From contig CAWJXV010000004.1 in assembly GCA_963846915.1 (NCBI GenBank), forward strand, positions 1-64,000: 64,000 bases of DNA, read 5' to 3'. Within the stretch, counting starts at the first letter, position 1. Every line of letters starts with the position of its first letter. Under the pieces are notes generated by a model. The model was not told the origin of the DNA. It saw only the letters and a list, made by a program, of their open reading frames with translations, and ran no database searches. Made by a program: the position numbers and the translations under genes. The DNA comes from PALSA-612 sp963846915. GTDB lineage: Bacteria > Actinomycetota > Thermoleophilia > Gaiellales > Gaiellaceae. Positions 9,120-18,492 of the stretch are shown here, one piece after another.

Positions 9120-9347
9120 TTATCCAGGTGCGACAGTGCCGTGCTCGATCCGTTCGATTCGCGTGTCCTCCGTCAACCTTTTCAGCACTCGGTCGAAGTC
9201 GTCTTCGCTGTCGAACGCCTGTGTGAAGGTGATCGACTCACGATCGCTGTCCTGTGCTGTCCAGCCAAGCTCCTCGAGGGGCTGAACGAATCCGTCGAGT
9301 TGGAGTAGCGGGACATTCGGGAAGACCCGGATCTGCTTCACGGCCAT
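9120..9347 (-). CDS. Small hypothetical protein
   Basis: The internal ATG at 9347 gives 75 residues (MAVKQIRVFPNVPLLQLDGF, then DRESITFTQAFDSEDDFDRV and LKRLTEDTRIERIEHGTV). The alternation of strands and helices suggests a small ferredoxin-like fold. The 48 residues upstream in the same frame have no protein character, so they are excluded. No family is recognised. Confidence 0.55.
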   Translation of the reverse strand: MAVKQIRVFPNVPLLQLDGFVQPLEELGWTAQDSDRESITFTQAFDSEDDFDRVLKRLTEDTRIERIEHGTVAPG

Positions 9348-9680
9348 GCGGCATCTTACGACACCCGCTCGTGGGCGTTCGGAAGGGCCTTTCCTCGGGG
9401 AGGGCCGACAGTGGATGAGACCTCTGGTGTCCCTCAACGCCCGAGTTGCGTGGCTCCCATCGGCAGCGTGGATCAACAAGCCCAACTCCAACGGGGTCGC
9501 TCCCTAAATTTCGAACGACGACCGTCTCATCCGGCTTGACAGGCTCCGCTCATCGACACCCCCGAGCTTGAGCACAGATACCGACGGACTTCGTCACCCG
9601 CTCGCGGGTCCCTTCATTCAGTTAGAGGTTCTAACAGCAAAAACGTCGTCAGCCGCGGGCGATAACGGGACCGTACGCCG
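9348..9680. other. Stretch without a recognised gene
   Basis: About 330 bases between two small minus-strand genes. No frame with convincing protein character, RNA gene or strong hairpin is seen. A promoter for the 9347 gene would lie at its left end, but no sequence stands out. Confidence 0.3.
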
Positions 9681-9868
9681 TCACCACGACCCGCGGCTTT
9701 GGTCTTGCTCGTCGGCCTTCGACAAGCTCGAGAGCTGCGCGCTCAGATCCTGGATCGCCTTCGCAAGCGCCTTAAAGCAGATCGCGCTGTTCGTCGGAAT
9801 CGGCAGACAGCTTCTGAAGTTGCTCGGTGAGTTCGTTGAACTGTTTGTCGTCGATCGGTTCATCATGA
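9681..9868 (-). CDS. Small coiled-coil hypothetical protein, frameshifted
   Basis: Two adjoining frames give one sensible protein: EPIDDKQFNELTEQLQKLSA followed by DSDEQRDLL, and then KALAKAIQDLSAQLSSLSKA followed by DEQDQSRGSW, ending at 9681. Removing one T from CTTTAAG near 9773 joins them in frame. The start (ATGATG near 9866) also seems one base off. The heptad spacing of L and A indicates a coiled coil of about 60 residues. Function unknown. Confidence 0.4.
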
Positions 9869-9980
9869 CACGTGTGAGCGCCTGCTCGCCACTCCGTTGC
9901 CACAGAGTCCCGTGCGCACCGCGTGGCATGCTGCGGCGGCGCATGCCGTGCCGCCAAACCTCCGCCCAGAAGGATGAGCG

Positions 9981-11244
9981 GTGAATTCCGGGCTTGCGAT
10001 TGTCGGTCTGACGTTGCTGCTCGTAGCGGCAGTGTCGCGGCGTCTGTCGGGCACGCCGGTCACGCCGGCGATGGTGGTGACCGCGGTCGGCGTGCTCGTG
10101 GGGCCGCTGGTGCTTGATGACCTTTCTGTGCGTCCCACGAGTTCGACTGTGCGGACGTTGGCCGAGGCGACGCTCGCGGTGGTGCTGTTCTCGGATTCCT
10201 CGCGCGTGGATCTGCGGGCGGTGCGGCGTGAGGCTTCGATGCCGTTGCGTCTGCTGGGCGTGGGTCTGCCACTGACGGTCGTGCTCGGATGGCTGGTCGC
10301 GGTGCCTCTGTTTGGGTCGTTCTCGCTCAGCGAGGCGTTGATCCTTGGGGTGATCCTCGCGCCGACCGACGCCGGGCTGGGCAGTGCGGTCGTCACGGAC
10401 CCGAGACTTCCGCAGGTTGTGCGTCAGTCGCTCAACGTCGAGAGCGGCCTGAACGACGGGATCTGCGTTCCCCTGTTGTTGATCGCGCTAGCGACCATCT
10501 CCGGCACTGGCGGCGAATCGCAGCACGTGCTGGCCGAGGAGATCGGCTACGGACTGCTCGGCGGCGTCGCTAGCGGGCATCCTCGCCGCGGCGGTCGTGA
10601 ACGTGGCCGGGGGACGGCATCTGATTGACGATGCCTGGCGGCAGATCATCCCGGTGGCCGCCGCTGTGCTCGCGTACGGGATCGCGGCCGACCTGGGCGG
10701 GTCGGGGTTCATCGCCGCGTTCGTGGCAGGAGCGCTGTTCGGCCTGATCGCCCGCGAGAACGTTGCGTCGACGATGCGTTTCACCGAGGAGACCGGGGCA
10801 GCGCTCAACAGCGTCACGTTCCTCGTCTTCGGTGCCGTGCTTCTCGGCCCCGTGTTCGAGCACCTGAGCTGGCAGATCGTGCTGTATGCCGTGCTGAGCT
10901 TGACGATCGTGCGGATGCTGCCGGTGGCGATCTCTCTCTGGGGCACCCACGCGCTGCGTCCAACGGTGGCGTTCATGGGCTGGTTCGGCCCCCGCGGGCT
11001 CGCATCAATCGTGTTCGCGGTGATCGTCGAGGATGCTCATCTCGCCCACGCCGGAACGATCGTCGCGGCTACCTACCTGACCGTCGGCCTCTCGGTGCTG
11101 GTACACGGTCTCTCGGCGGCGCCGCTGGTCAGTCGTTACGCCAACTGGTACCAAACCGCCGCGGACAAGCGCCCCCCTGCGATGGAGAGCAAACCGATGC
11201 ACGAGCACCGAACGCGTGGGCCCGCCACGCTGCCGAGCAGCTGA
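9981..11244 (+). CDS. CPA1-family Na+(K+)/H+ antiporter, frameshifted
   Basis: The GTG at 9981 opens a polytopic membrane protein with about 11-12 spans. Diagnostic NhaP/CPA1 motifs are present: LILGVILAPTDAGLGSAVV (the ion-binding Asp region) and LNVESGLNDGICVPLLLI. A one-base insertion at about 10575-10578 breaks the frame after GLLGGVASG. The reading resumes as ILAAAVVNVAGGRHL and continues to 11244 with GFIAAFVAGALFGLI and FMGWFGPRGLASIVF. The joined length is about 420 residues, normal for the family. It would exchange cytoplasmic cations for protons. The TrkA-C tail of some relatives is absent. Confidence 0.85.
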
Positions 11245-11443
11245 CCTACCGCGAGAAAATCCGATCTAGTCGGCGAGCCTCTCACTCCGCACCGGCATCA
11301 ACCGCAGGCGATCGAGGTCGCGCGCACGGAACTGACTACGTGCTCACGACTGGAACGGGGTCGGGAAAATCTCGCCCACCTCTCGTGAGACCGCCTCGAA
11401 GTTCGCGGGTGGCAGCAACACTGCCGATGGCTGCGTCGGGTTG

Positions 11444-13044
11444 TTAGAGGCCTGTTTGGGCTTTGACACGGCCTGAGGCGACGGCGTCCTGGAGTGCTTT
11501 GTAGTCGCGTTCGTTCTGGTCGGCGTAGGTTTCGGCGAAAGTCGCGATTGCCTGGTCGAAGACGTCGGATTTGCCGAGGTAGCTGGAGATCGCGATCCGG
11601 TCGCCTGAGCGGGCGTGGGCGCGTGCGAGTGTCCAGCCGCACGCTCTCCCGTATGCGGCTGCGCCCGGTGGGATGGCTGCTTCGAAGGCGAACGAGCCTT
11701 TCCAGTCTTTGAGTTGGCGCACGTAGAAGTCCCGGGGTTGACCGTCCAGGCCGGCGGCGACGTGTTGCCAGCCGAGGAAGATGTCGCTGGTCGCCTGCAT
11801 CAGCCGCTGGCCGGCGACGACCCGCTGGCCGCAGTTGTTGTACGCGCTCTTGCCGGCGAACTGCTCCAGCACCGACTGCTGGGCTTCCTTGACCTGCAGG
11901 AAGAGCGGGTCCTGATCGTCCTTGCCGAGGAACAGCATGATCCAGGCGCGGGTGCCGACGCTCCCGACCCCGACCACTTTGCGGGCCGTGTCGGCGTATC
12001 GGAACTCTTCGATCAGGTGACGACGGTCGGTCTCGAGCGTGCGCCGGTAGCCGCGGATCAGGCCGCGGATCTCGGTCTCGAACGCGTCCCGCTCTGCCTC
12101 GGTGGGGATGAGCTCATCGATCGGGACGATCAGCGGCGGGTCGCTGATGATCCGGGGCTCGCCGTCGACGAGGTGGGTCAGCTTCTCGAAGGCGTCCATG
12201 CTGTCCTTGGTGCGCAACCTTGGCGATGTCGGCTTGCTGCTTCTTCAGCCGCTTGGGGTCGATGCCGGCGGTGAACTCCCGAAGCGCCCGCTCGACCGGC
12301 AGAGCCGCGTACCAGACCTCGAGGTTGCGCATGCCCGCGAAGGCGGCCATCGCCTCCCGGTAGGCGCGCACCGTGGCGAGCACGACCGTGCGCCGTTCCT
12401 TGCCGGAGAAGCCGTTCTCGCGGCCGCCGATCGCGAAGCTCGCCGCCAGGCGCTTCACGTCCCACTCCCACGGGCCTGGCGCCGTCTCGTCGAAGTCGTT
12501 GATGTCGAAGACCAAATCTCGCTCCGGCGAGCCGAACATCCCGAAGTTCGACAGATGCGCGTCCCCGCACAGCTGTACCCGGAGCCCCGAGTTCGGTGTG
12601 TTCGCCAGATCCGCAGCCATGATCAGCGCCCCGCCACGGTAGAACGCAAACGGCGACACCAGCATCCGGCCGTAGCGGATCGGCACCAGCTCCGGAACCC
12701 GCGACACGGCCTGCTCCTCCAACAACGCGATCAGGGTCGCGGCGCTTGGGAAACGCGATGTCAGCCTGCGTCGAGCGCGGGATCTCCGCCCTCGCCGCCT
12801 TACCCCTCGCGGCCCGCTCGCCCGGCGTGAAGTGCGGCACCACCTTCGGCTTCGATGGCGACTTACCGTCAGTCGGCGGAGACTCCTCTCCAACCTGGCC
12901 GGACTCGACAGCGCCGGCAGCGACCGGCGCCTCCGCCGGTTCCTCGTCGGGCCGATCTTCGCTGAGTTGCTCGCGCTCGGCCAGGGAATCGGAGGCGAGT
13001 GAACCCGGATCGGGCCACTCGTTGCTCTCGCTGTCGTCCATCAT
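11444..13044 (-). CDS. DUF2252 family protein, twice frameshifted
   Basis: The ATG at 13044 opens an acidic, low-complexity N-terminus of about 80 residues and then KVVPHFTPGERAARGKAARA, the usual DUF2252 entry. One-base shifts in GGGAAA (12748-12753) and near 12216 split it into three frames. The family signatures are complete when joined: VPIRYGRMLVSPFAFYRGGA, VQLCGDAHLSNFG, FDINDFDETAPGPWEWDVKR, VGVGSVGTRAWIMLF and LGWTLARAHARSGD-like CGWTLARAHARSGD. The D-x-N and H-x-N pattern recalls the protein-kinase-like/APH fold, but the substrate is unknown. Joined length is about 530 residues. Confidence 0.85.
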
Positions 13045-13134
13045 CTGTACTCCTTCCCGCGCCTTCTTGGTGGCAGCGTTGCCGGGCTGCGTCGAGGGGC
13101 GTCCGCCGCGCAGCAGGTCAATGTCGAAGATCGG

Positions 13135-13374
13135 CTACAGGGTCGTGACCGCGACTTCCTTCGGGCGTGCGATCAGGTAGAAGAGCACGCCGAGCACCGG
13201 CAAGAAGATGATCAAGACCGTCCACATCGCCTTCGCCCAGCCGCTGTGGTCCTGCCGGCGGAAGTTGTCGATGAACACGTTGATGACGACGAAGATCCAG
13301 ATCACCCAGGCGAAGAAGATGATCATCCACCAGACCACGTCCCAGAAGCTCGGGTTGTTCGTGTAAGCAAGCAC
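13135..13374 (-). CDS. Small PLDc_N-type membrane protein
   Basis: The GTG at 13374 follows GGGAGCG and gives 79 residues. The frame extends to 13434, but that part reads poorly. Two membrane helices (FWDVVWWMIIFFAWVIWIFV and MWTVLIIFLPVLGVLFYLIA) flank a polar turn (DNFRRQDHSGWAKA). This is the cardiolipin-synthase N-terminal (PLDc_N) layout, usually found in stress-associated small proteins. It is divergent from the TMEM175 gene, with one palindromic operator-like site at 13475-13490 between them. Confidence 0.75.
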   Translation of the reverse strand: MLAYTNNPSFWDVVWWMIIFFAWVIWIFVVINVFIDNFRRQDHSGWAKAMWTVLIIFLPVLGVLFYLIARPKEVAVTTL

Positions 13375-13474
13375 CTGCGCTCCCTTCGCTCGGTACCGGA
13401 ATAGGCCCGGCCGCCGTGTCTCCAACGTCACCAACCTACGACCCAGAGCCGGCTCAACGAGGACGCGCTTCGGA

Positions 13475-13490
13475 TTTCACTTGGGTGAAC
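13475..13490. promoter_or_regulatory. Palindromic operator-like site, copy 1 (TTTCACTTGGGTGAAC)
   Basis: Inverted arms TTCAC/GTGAA with a four-base centre. The site lies 43 bases before the GTG of the TMEM175-like gene and about 100 bases before the start of the divergent PLDc_N gene. The same palindrome recurs at 15020, 17377, 17825 and 22973, always outside genes and near starts. The block 13421-13490 is similar over about 70 bases to 22919-22988. A dimeric regulator is the natural reader. Confidence 0.6.
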
Positions 13491-13533
13491 ACGATCGGGA
13501 AGGAGCGGTGGTGCATGCGGTGAAAGGTTCGCT

Positions 13534-14163
13534 GTGGACGACCGCTGGAGCACCGGCCGGACGGAGGCGTTCAGTGACGGCGTGTTCGCGATCGCGATCA
13601 CGCTGCTCATTCTCGAAGTAGCTGTCCCCGAGGCAGCGTTCGACAACTTGTGGCGCGGCATCGCTCATCAGTGGCCCTCCTATCTGGCGTATGCGACGAG
13701 CTTCATCACGATCGGCGGGATCTGGATGGCCCACCACGCCATCTTCCGGCGCCTGCAATACGCGAACCAGCAGGTCATGGTCATCAACCTGGTGCTGCTG
13801 ATGGCGGTCGCGTTCCTGCCCTTCCCGACCAGGCTCGTGGCCGAGGCGATCCACAACAACAGCGCCGAGCGCGCCGCAGCCATCTTCTACGGAGCCTCGC
13901 TGCTCGTTATCCAGCTTCTGCTCGGCGCTCTCTGGGGCTCGATCGCACGCGACCGCGGCCTGCTCAAGCCAGAGGTGAGCGAGAAAGAGATCAACGCGAT
14001 CCTGATCGCGACGACGCCGAACCTCGGCTTCTACATCGGCGTGATCGTGCTCGCGATCTTCGCGCCCAAAGTGGCCGCGTTCGGCTACCTGCTGATCGCG
14101 ATCGTCGCCCTCGTGCGAGCGCGTGGCGACCAGACACCACCACCCACGACAGCGTCTGCGTAA
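13534..14163 (+). CDS. TMEM175/DUF1211 family potassium channel-like membrane protein
   Basis: The family signature is at residues 8-26: RTEAFSDGVFAIAITLLIL, the RxxxFSDG motif that forms the pore in TMEM175 channels. About six membrane helices follow over 209 residues (LAYATSFITIGGIWMAHHAI, MVINLVLLMAVAFLPFPTRL, AAIFYGASLLVIQLLLGALW, then two near the C-terminus). Bacterial homologues are single-repeat tetrameric K+ channels. It is preceded by operator-like copy 1 and converges on another K+ channel gene 33 bases away. Confidence 0.88.
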   Translation: MDDRWSTGRTEAFSDGVFAIAITLLILEVAVPEAAFDNLWRGIAHQWPSYLAYATSFITIGGIWMAHHAIFRRLQYANQQVMVINLVLLMAVAFLPFPTRLVAEAIHNNSAERAAAIFYGASLLVIQLLLGALWGSIARDRGLLKPEVSEKEINAILIATTPNLGFYIGVIVLAIFAPKVAAFGYLLIAIVALVRARGDQTPPPTTASA

Positions 14164-14195
14164 TACACGGGTCGCCCAGTCCGGATAGCTCGCGC

Positions 14196-14735
14196 TCAGC
14201 TCTTGCCGAGCTCGCGGACCATCGACTCGAGGCGGTCTAGGCGCTGGACGAGATCGTCGAAGCGGGCATCGACCCGTGCCTCCTCCGTCTCCTCGTCTGC
14301 TTGCTCAGCAGCGGCACGCTCGCTCTGGGCGCGGGCGACGAAGGTCGAGGTGATCGCGGCGGTGACGATCGCGAGGAAGGCGATTCCCTCGAGCATCACG
14401 AACGCGCCCACGAGCCGGCCGGCGACGGCTTTCGGCGTCACGTCGCCGTAGCCGACCGTGGTCACCGTCTGCAGCGACCACCACATTCCGACCCAGACGT
14501 TCGAGTACTCGTGGTGGTCGAGCACCCTGATCAGGATCCCGCCGCCGACGACGACGAGCGTCGTGGCCACGACGATCACGCCCGCGGCGAGGCGAACCGA
14601 AGGCGGCTCGCGCAGGAACTTCGACAGGCGCCGCTCGATCAGGTTCGGGCGCGGCACGGCACGAACCTTCCGGCCGGCATCGGCGACCCGTTGACGCCGC
14701 GGGGTCGTCACCCGACCATCATCTCCCGGCACCAC
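14196..14735 (-). CDS. Two-transmembrane potassium channel (Kch/Ion_trans_2)
   Basis: The 179-residue protein has the K+ selectivity filter in LQTVTTVGYGDVTPKA (filter TVGYGD near residue 95). It lies between an outer helix (LAAGVIVVATTLVVVGGGIL) and an inner helix (LVGAFVMLEGIAFLAIVTAA), the minimal pore unit. A C-terminal coiled coil follows (ARFDDLVQRLDRLESMVREL), probably for tetramer assembly. There is no RCK ligand domain. GTG at 14735 or 14711 may be the start. It converges with the TMEM175-like gene, so two unrelated K+ channel types sit side by side. Confidence 0.88.
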   Translation of the reverse strand: MVPGDDGRVTTPRRQRVADAGRKVRAVPRPNLIERRLSKFLREPPSVRLAAGVIVVATTLVVVGGGILIRVLDHHEYSNVWVGMWWSLQTVTTVGYGDVTPKAVAGRLVGAFVMLEGIAFLAIVTAAITSTFVARAQSERAAAEQADEETEEARVDARFDDLVQRLDRLESMVRELGKS

Positions 14736-14757
14736 ACTGGCTTGCCACGTTTCAGCG

Positions 14758-14970
14758 TCAGGCGACGTTGTCGACTGCGGTCAGATCGAGCAATGTGAGT
14801 CCGAGATCGGTGATCCGCTGGAGGACGCCCTGGAGCTCGGCCTGGTCGCGGATGGTTCCGGTCAGGGTCGTGGTGCCGTCGCCGCGCGTGAGGTTCATGC
14901 CCTCGAAGGCGAGCTGCATGCGGTCGCTCAGCTCGCCTTCGACCACGAGCCGGTACTCGCGACTGCCCAT
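14758..14970 (-). CDS. Conserved small protein with ferredoxin-like fold
   Basis: The 70-residue ATG-started protein (MGSREYRLVVEGELSDRMQL, then LTRGDGTTTLTGTIRDQAEL and LQRITDLGLTLLDLTAV) has a beta-alpha-beta pattern and looks like a common unnamed actinobacterial protein. Operator-like copy 2 (15020-15035) lies 50 bases upstream of the start, so it probably belongs to the local regulon. It lies directly downstream of the LuxR-type gene on the same strand. Confidence 0.7.
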   Translation of the reverse strand: MGSREYRLVVEGELSDRMQLAFEGMNLTRGDGTTTLTGTIRDQAELQGVLQRITDLGLTLLDLTAVDNVA

Positions 14971-15019
14971 TCGACACAGCCTGACACGCCTCCCCGGTGT
15001 CTACGTGGTGAGGTGCGCC

Positions 15020-15035
15020 GTTCACTTGGGTGAAC
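15020..15035. promoter_or_regulatory. Palindromic operator-like site, copy 2 (GTTCACTTGGGTGAAC)
   Basis: Perfect six-base arms GTTCAC/GTGAAC around TTGG. It lies in the 69-base gap between the stop of the LuxR-type gene (15040) and the start of the small gene at 14970, so it is placed to control the latter. It is one of five copies in 9.5 kb. Confidence 0.6.
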
Positions 15036-15039
15036 GCGC

Positions 15040-17338
15040 TTACTCGAGGAGGCCGAGCACGGTCGCGCGTGCGACGGCGTCCGGTCGGGAGTGGACGCCG
15101 AGCTTCCGGTAGATCGTGCGGGTGTGCGACCGGATCGTGTTGGGCGAGAGGAAGAGCTGCTCGCCGATCTCCCGTGCCGACAGGTCGGAGGCCAGGAGCT
15201 GGAGCACGGCGAGCTCGGCCGCGGTTGGCGCCTCGAGCAGCTCTCCGCCGGCTGCCCGGTCTCTTGCCGTTCGGAGCTCTCGTTCCACCTCCTCGCAAAG
15301 CGGCCGCACGATCCCGCTGTCTGTGAGCTCGTCGAGGGCCTCCCGGGCCGAGCGCAGCAGCGGCTCCGCCTCGTCGAGGCGGCCGCGGCGCAGACGGGTA
15401 CGGGCGAGGAGCACGAGTAGCCAGGTGTGGTGCACCGTCGCCACCTCGTCGGCGAAGAAGCGCTCGGCGGTAACGAGCTCGTGCTCTGCCTCGACGAACT
15501 TCCCTTCGGCGGCCAGCACCGTTCCCAGAGCGGCGGCCGCGTTCGCGCCGAGCCAGCTCCGGCTGCTCCCGATCCGGCCCACCATCGCCTTCGCCGCCTC
15601 GGCATGGCGTCGGGCCGCGACGAGCTGTCCGCGCTCGGCGGCGACGAGGGCGAGCGTCGAGCGTGCGACGATCAGGCTCGGCGGACGATGCCCGATGTCC
15701 GGATGCTCCAGTACCTGCGAGGCGGCAGCCGACGCCTCGTGGAGGTCGCCCGCGAAGAAGAGCGCGCGCGCGTACGTCAGCGCGAGCGCCCGTGAGGATC
15801 TCGTCGGAGCTCGCCCGCGCGAGCTCGACGGCGCGGCGGCCGTCGAGCACCGCCCGGCCGACGCCACCGTCGACCGTCCCCGCACGAACCAATCTCACCC
15901 AGATTTCGACATATGCGTCGGACTGTCCGTGTTGCTGACTCTGCGCCCGATCGGCGAGCTGCATGAACCGGCGCTGCTCGATCGCGCCCTCTCCGGCGAG
16001 CACCGCGGCCGCCGCGGCGGTCGCCGCCAGCTCCGGGTGCTCGAGGACACAGTCATCCGGCAGCGTGCGAACCCAGCGAAGAAGCGTCCCGCCGTCGCCG
16101 CTCCTGATCAGCGACAGGTAGTAGTCGACGAGCACCTCGGCGACGAACTCGTGGTCGCCGGCAGCCGCCGCATGCCGGAGCGCTTCCATGGGCAATCCGT
16201 GCGATCTGAGCCACTCGGCGGCTCGGCGCTGGATCGTCGTCGCGGCGGCCGGCTCGGATGATGCGAGCTGGGTCCGGGCGTACGCGGCGAACAGCGAGTG
16301 GATGCGGAACCAGCCTCCTCGTTCGAGCCGCGAGACAAGGAGGTTGGAGCGCTCGAGCTCGGCCAGCACAGCGGAGGAGCCGGTGCGGTCGAGCACGGCG
16401 TCGCAGAGCTCGGCGGTGAACTCGCCCAGGACCGCGGCGCCGTGGAGAAACGACCGCTGGTCCTCGTCGAGTGCCGCGAGGACCTCGCTGCTCAGGTACT
16501 CGGCCACGAAGCGGTGATCGCCTCCGAACTCCCGCACGGCCGCAGCCGGGTCGTCGACCGTCCGCAGCCAGAGGCCGGCCAGGACGAGCGTCGCGGGCCA
16601 GCCCTCGGTCTGCTCGACGAGCAGTTCGATCTCGTCCGTCCCGAGCTCGATCTTTCCGCGGGTGACCAGCAGCTCGTGCGTCTCGGCCGCGGTGAACGCG
16701 AGCTCCCTCGCCCGCAGCTCGGCGAGCAGCCCGGCGGCGCGGTATCGCGCGAGGCTCAGCGCAGGATCGACCCGCGTGACGAGAATCACGCGTGCGTTGG
16801 GTGGGAGATGCGAGAGAGCACGGTCGATCGACGCGATGCATCCCTCGCCGGTCACCGCGTGGAGATCGTCGAGCACCAGGAGCAGCCGCTCCCCGAACGC
16901 GGCGATGCCATTCATGAGCTCGTCGACCGCATCCTCGATCGCACCGCCCGGCATGCCCAGCCTCTGCTGCGCACCTCGCCCGAGCCCCGGCCGCACGCGA
17001 TCGACCGCCGTCGCAACGTACCGCCACAACCGCGTCGGATCGTTGTCATCGGTATCGAGGGTGACCCAGGCCAGCGCTGCGTCCTGGCTCGCACACCACG
17101 CCCGCACCGCGGTCGTTTTCCCGTACCCGGCCGGTGCCGCGACGAGCGTCAGCACCGCATCGACACCCGCAGCCGGCCCCGTCCACAGGCGTGGACGCTC
17201 GACCATGCCTCCACGCACACCCGGAGCCGCCAGCTTGGCCTCGATTAGCGGGGGAAGCGCAGCCGCGCCCATCCTCTCCGCTGTCCCCGCACGCCGCTGC
17301 CCCGATCCGAAGCGCCATTCCGCGACACATGGTCGCAT
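15040..17338 (-). CDS. LAL/MalT-type LuxR-family transcriptional regulator, frameshifted
   Basis: A large ATP-dependent activator of about 765 residues. Walker A is LVAAPAGYGKTT (about residues 65-76) and Walker B is LLLVLDDLHAV. After the NTPase comes a winged-helix and a long TPR-like helical region. The C-terminal LuxR HTH is intact (LASDLSAREIGEQLFLSPNT, then IRSHTRTIYRKLGVHSRPDA). A one-base shift near 15785-15797 splits the ORF (EILTGA to LALTYARAL). ATG 17338 and ATG 17272 are both possible starts; the second matches the usual MGAAALPPLIEAKLAAP opening. It sits in the middle of five palindromic sites and is the natural candidate to bind them. Confidence 0.85.
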
Positions 17339-17376
17339 GACGCCGCCGACCGGGCCAAATTGGTCACGGGTTCACG

Positions 17377-17390
17377 ATCACCCGGGTGAA
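17377..17390. promoter_or_regulatory. Palindromic operator-like site, copy 3 (TCACCCGGGTGAA core)
   Basis: TCACCCGGGTGA is a perfect 12-base palindrome of the same family (TTCACYYGGGTGAA). It lies in the divergent gap between the LuxR-type gene (start 17338 or 17272) and the DUF1622 gene (17443), suitable for autoregulation and for control of the neighbour. Its left arm has A in place of T at the outer position. Confidence 0.5.
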
Positions 17391-17442
17391 ACACGCGCGC
17401 CGTCGCTGGCCGCCAACACCTGTTGCGTAGCGTTGCGTCGCA

Positions 17443-17805
17443 ATGGACTACAAGAGCACGGTCTCCGACATCGTTCGCGTCGTGGAGGCGGTCGGGGCGG
17501 GCATTATGCTCGCCGGCGGATTCTGGGCGTTCCTGATCTTCCTAGTCCGAGTGTCCCACTCCGACCGTCGACCCGGCTCCTACGAGGAGCTGCGGCGCAA
17601 CCTCGGGCGCTCGATCCTGCTCGGCCTGGAAGTGCTGATCGTGGCCGACATCGTGCGGACGATCATCGTCGACCCGACCTACCAAAGCGTGGTCGTACTG
17701 GGCGTGATCGTCGTCGTCCGGATTCTGCTGAGCTTCGCGCTCGAGGTCGAGATGGACGGCATGTGGCCCTGGAACCGCTGGCGGCGCCAGGCGCCCAACC
17801 CGTAG
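17443..17805 (+). CDS. DUF1622 family membrane protein
   Basis: The 120-residue protein has three membrane helices: VVEAVGAGIMLAGGFWAFLI, SILLGLEVLIVADIVRTIIV and VVVLGVIVVVRILLSFALEV. The central motif RRNLGRSILLGLE and the ending EVEMDG are typical of DUF1622. Function unknown; relatives are small inner-membrane proteins. The ATG at 17443 follows operator-like copy 3 by 52 bases. Confidence 0.85.
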   Translation: MDYKSTVSDIVRVVEAVGAGIMLAGGFWAFLIFLVRVSHSDRRPGSYEELRRNLGRSILLGLEVLIVADIVRTIIVDPTYQSVVVLGVIVVVRILLSFALEVEMDGMWPWNRWRRQAPNP

Positions 17806-17824
17806 GCCAGTTCGAGGCGCCTCG

Positions 17825-17840
17825 GTTCACCTGGGTGAAC
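17825..17840. promoter_or_regulatory. Palindromic operator-like site, copy 4 (GTTCACCTGGGTGAAC)
   Basis: Perfect arms GTTCAC/GTGAAC around CTGG, 70 bases before the ATG of the DUF1269 gene. It is followed by GGCGC, as is copy 2 when read on its gene's strand, so the flanking base context is partly conserved too. Confidence 0.6.
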
Positions 17841-17910
17841 GGCGCTCGAACGGTCCCACAGGGCGGCGATGCGTGCGAGGCTCGGCGAAAGACCCTAGAG
17901 AGGAGGCGTC

Positions 17911-18438
17911 ATGGATGGTGACAATCTCGCGCTTGTGGTCGGAACATACTCGGAGGCTGGTGCGGCTGCCGAGGACTTCAAGGCGCTGAAGGCCGGGCAG
18001 GACGGCGGCGAGTACAAGGTCGTCGGGGCGGTCGTGATGAATCGCGACGCGAGCGGCAAGGTCGACGTGGACGAGCATGGTGATGGGCGCGTCGCCGGCG
18101 GCGCGGTGCTCGGCGGGACTGCCGGGCTGGTGGTCGGGCTGTTCGCGCCGCCGCTGCTTGCCGCGACCGCGATCGGTGCCGGGATCGGCGCCGGCATCGG
18201 CGCACTGCGCAAGCGCCACGAGGAGAAGAAGATGGGCGTCGATCTCGAGCAGTACCTGCCGCCGGGATCCTCGGCGGTGGTGGCGGTCGTCGACGACCAG
18301 TATGCGGACAAGGTCGAGGCCGCTCTCGTCAACTCGGACAAGAGGATCAACCAGGCGATCGACTCGGGCGACTACGACGAGCTGCAGAAGGCGATCGCGA
18401 AGTCCCAGGACGAGGTGTCGGGCGCAATCACCTCGTAG
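17911..18438 (+). CDS. DUF1269 family protein
   Basis: The 175-residue protein starts at an ATG after AGAGAGGAGGCGTC. The N-terminal alpha/beta part (LALVVGTYSEAGAAAEDFKA) is followed by a glycine-rich hydrophobic hairpin (GLVVGLFAPPLLAATAIGAG, then IGAGIGALRKR) and a second alpha/beta part (PGSSAVVAVVDDQYADKVEA). This is the DUF1269 layout, reminiscent of glycine-zipper membrane association. A paralogue is at 44932-45447. Operator-like copy 4 lies just upstream. Confidence 0.85.
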   Translation: MDGDNLALVVGTYSEAGAAAEDFKALKAGQDGGEYKVVGAVVMNRDASGKVDVDEHGDGRVAGGAVLGGTAGLVVGLFAPPLLAATAIGAGIGAGIGALRKRHEEKKMGVDLEQYLPPGSSAVVAVVDDQYADKVEAALVNSDKRINQAIDSGDYDELQKAIAKSQDEVSGAITS

Positions 18439-18447
18439 ATCGCGGGA

Positions 18448-18475
18448 GGAGGGCCGGCACACACGCCGGCCCTCC
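18448..18475. terminator. GC-rich hairpin between the DUF1269 and lipoprotein genes
   Basis: An 11-base stem (GGAGGGCCGGC with GCCGGCCCTCC) closes the loop ACACAC. It begins 10 bases after the DUF1269 stop and ends 18 bases before the next ATG. There is no following T-run, so it may be an attenuator or an mRNA-processing element, not a classic intrinsic terminator. Confidence 0.6.
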
Positions 18476-18492
18476 CGATCCGCCGAAAGGGC

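Noticed and set aside
10488..10976. Long minus-strand open frames opposite the antiporter and other GC-rich genes
   Set aside because: Their translations are Arg/Pro/Ser/Ala-rich with no motifs and mirror the codon pattern of the real gene on the other strand.
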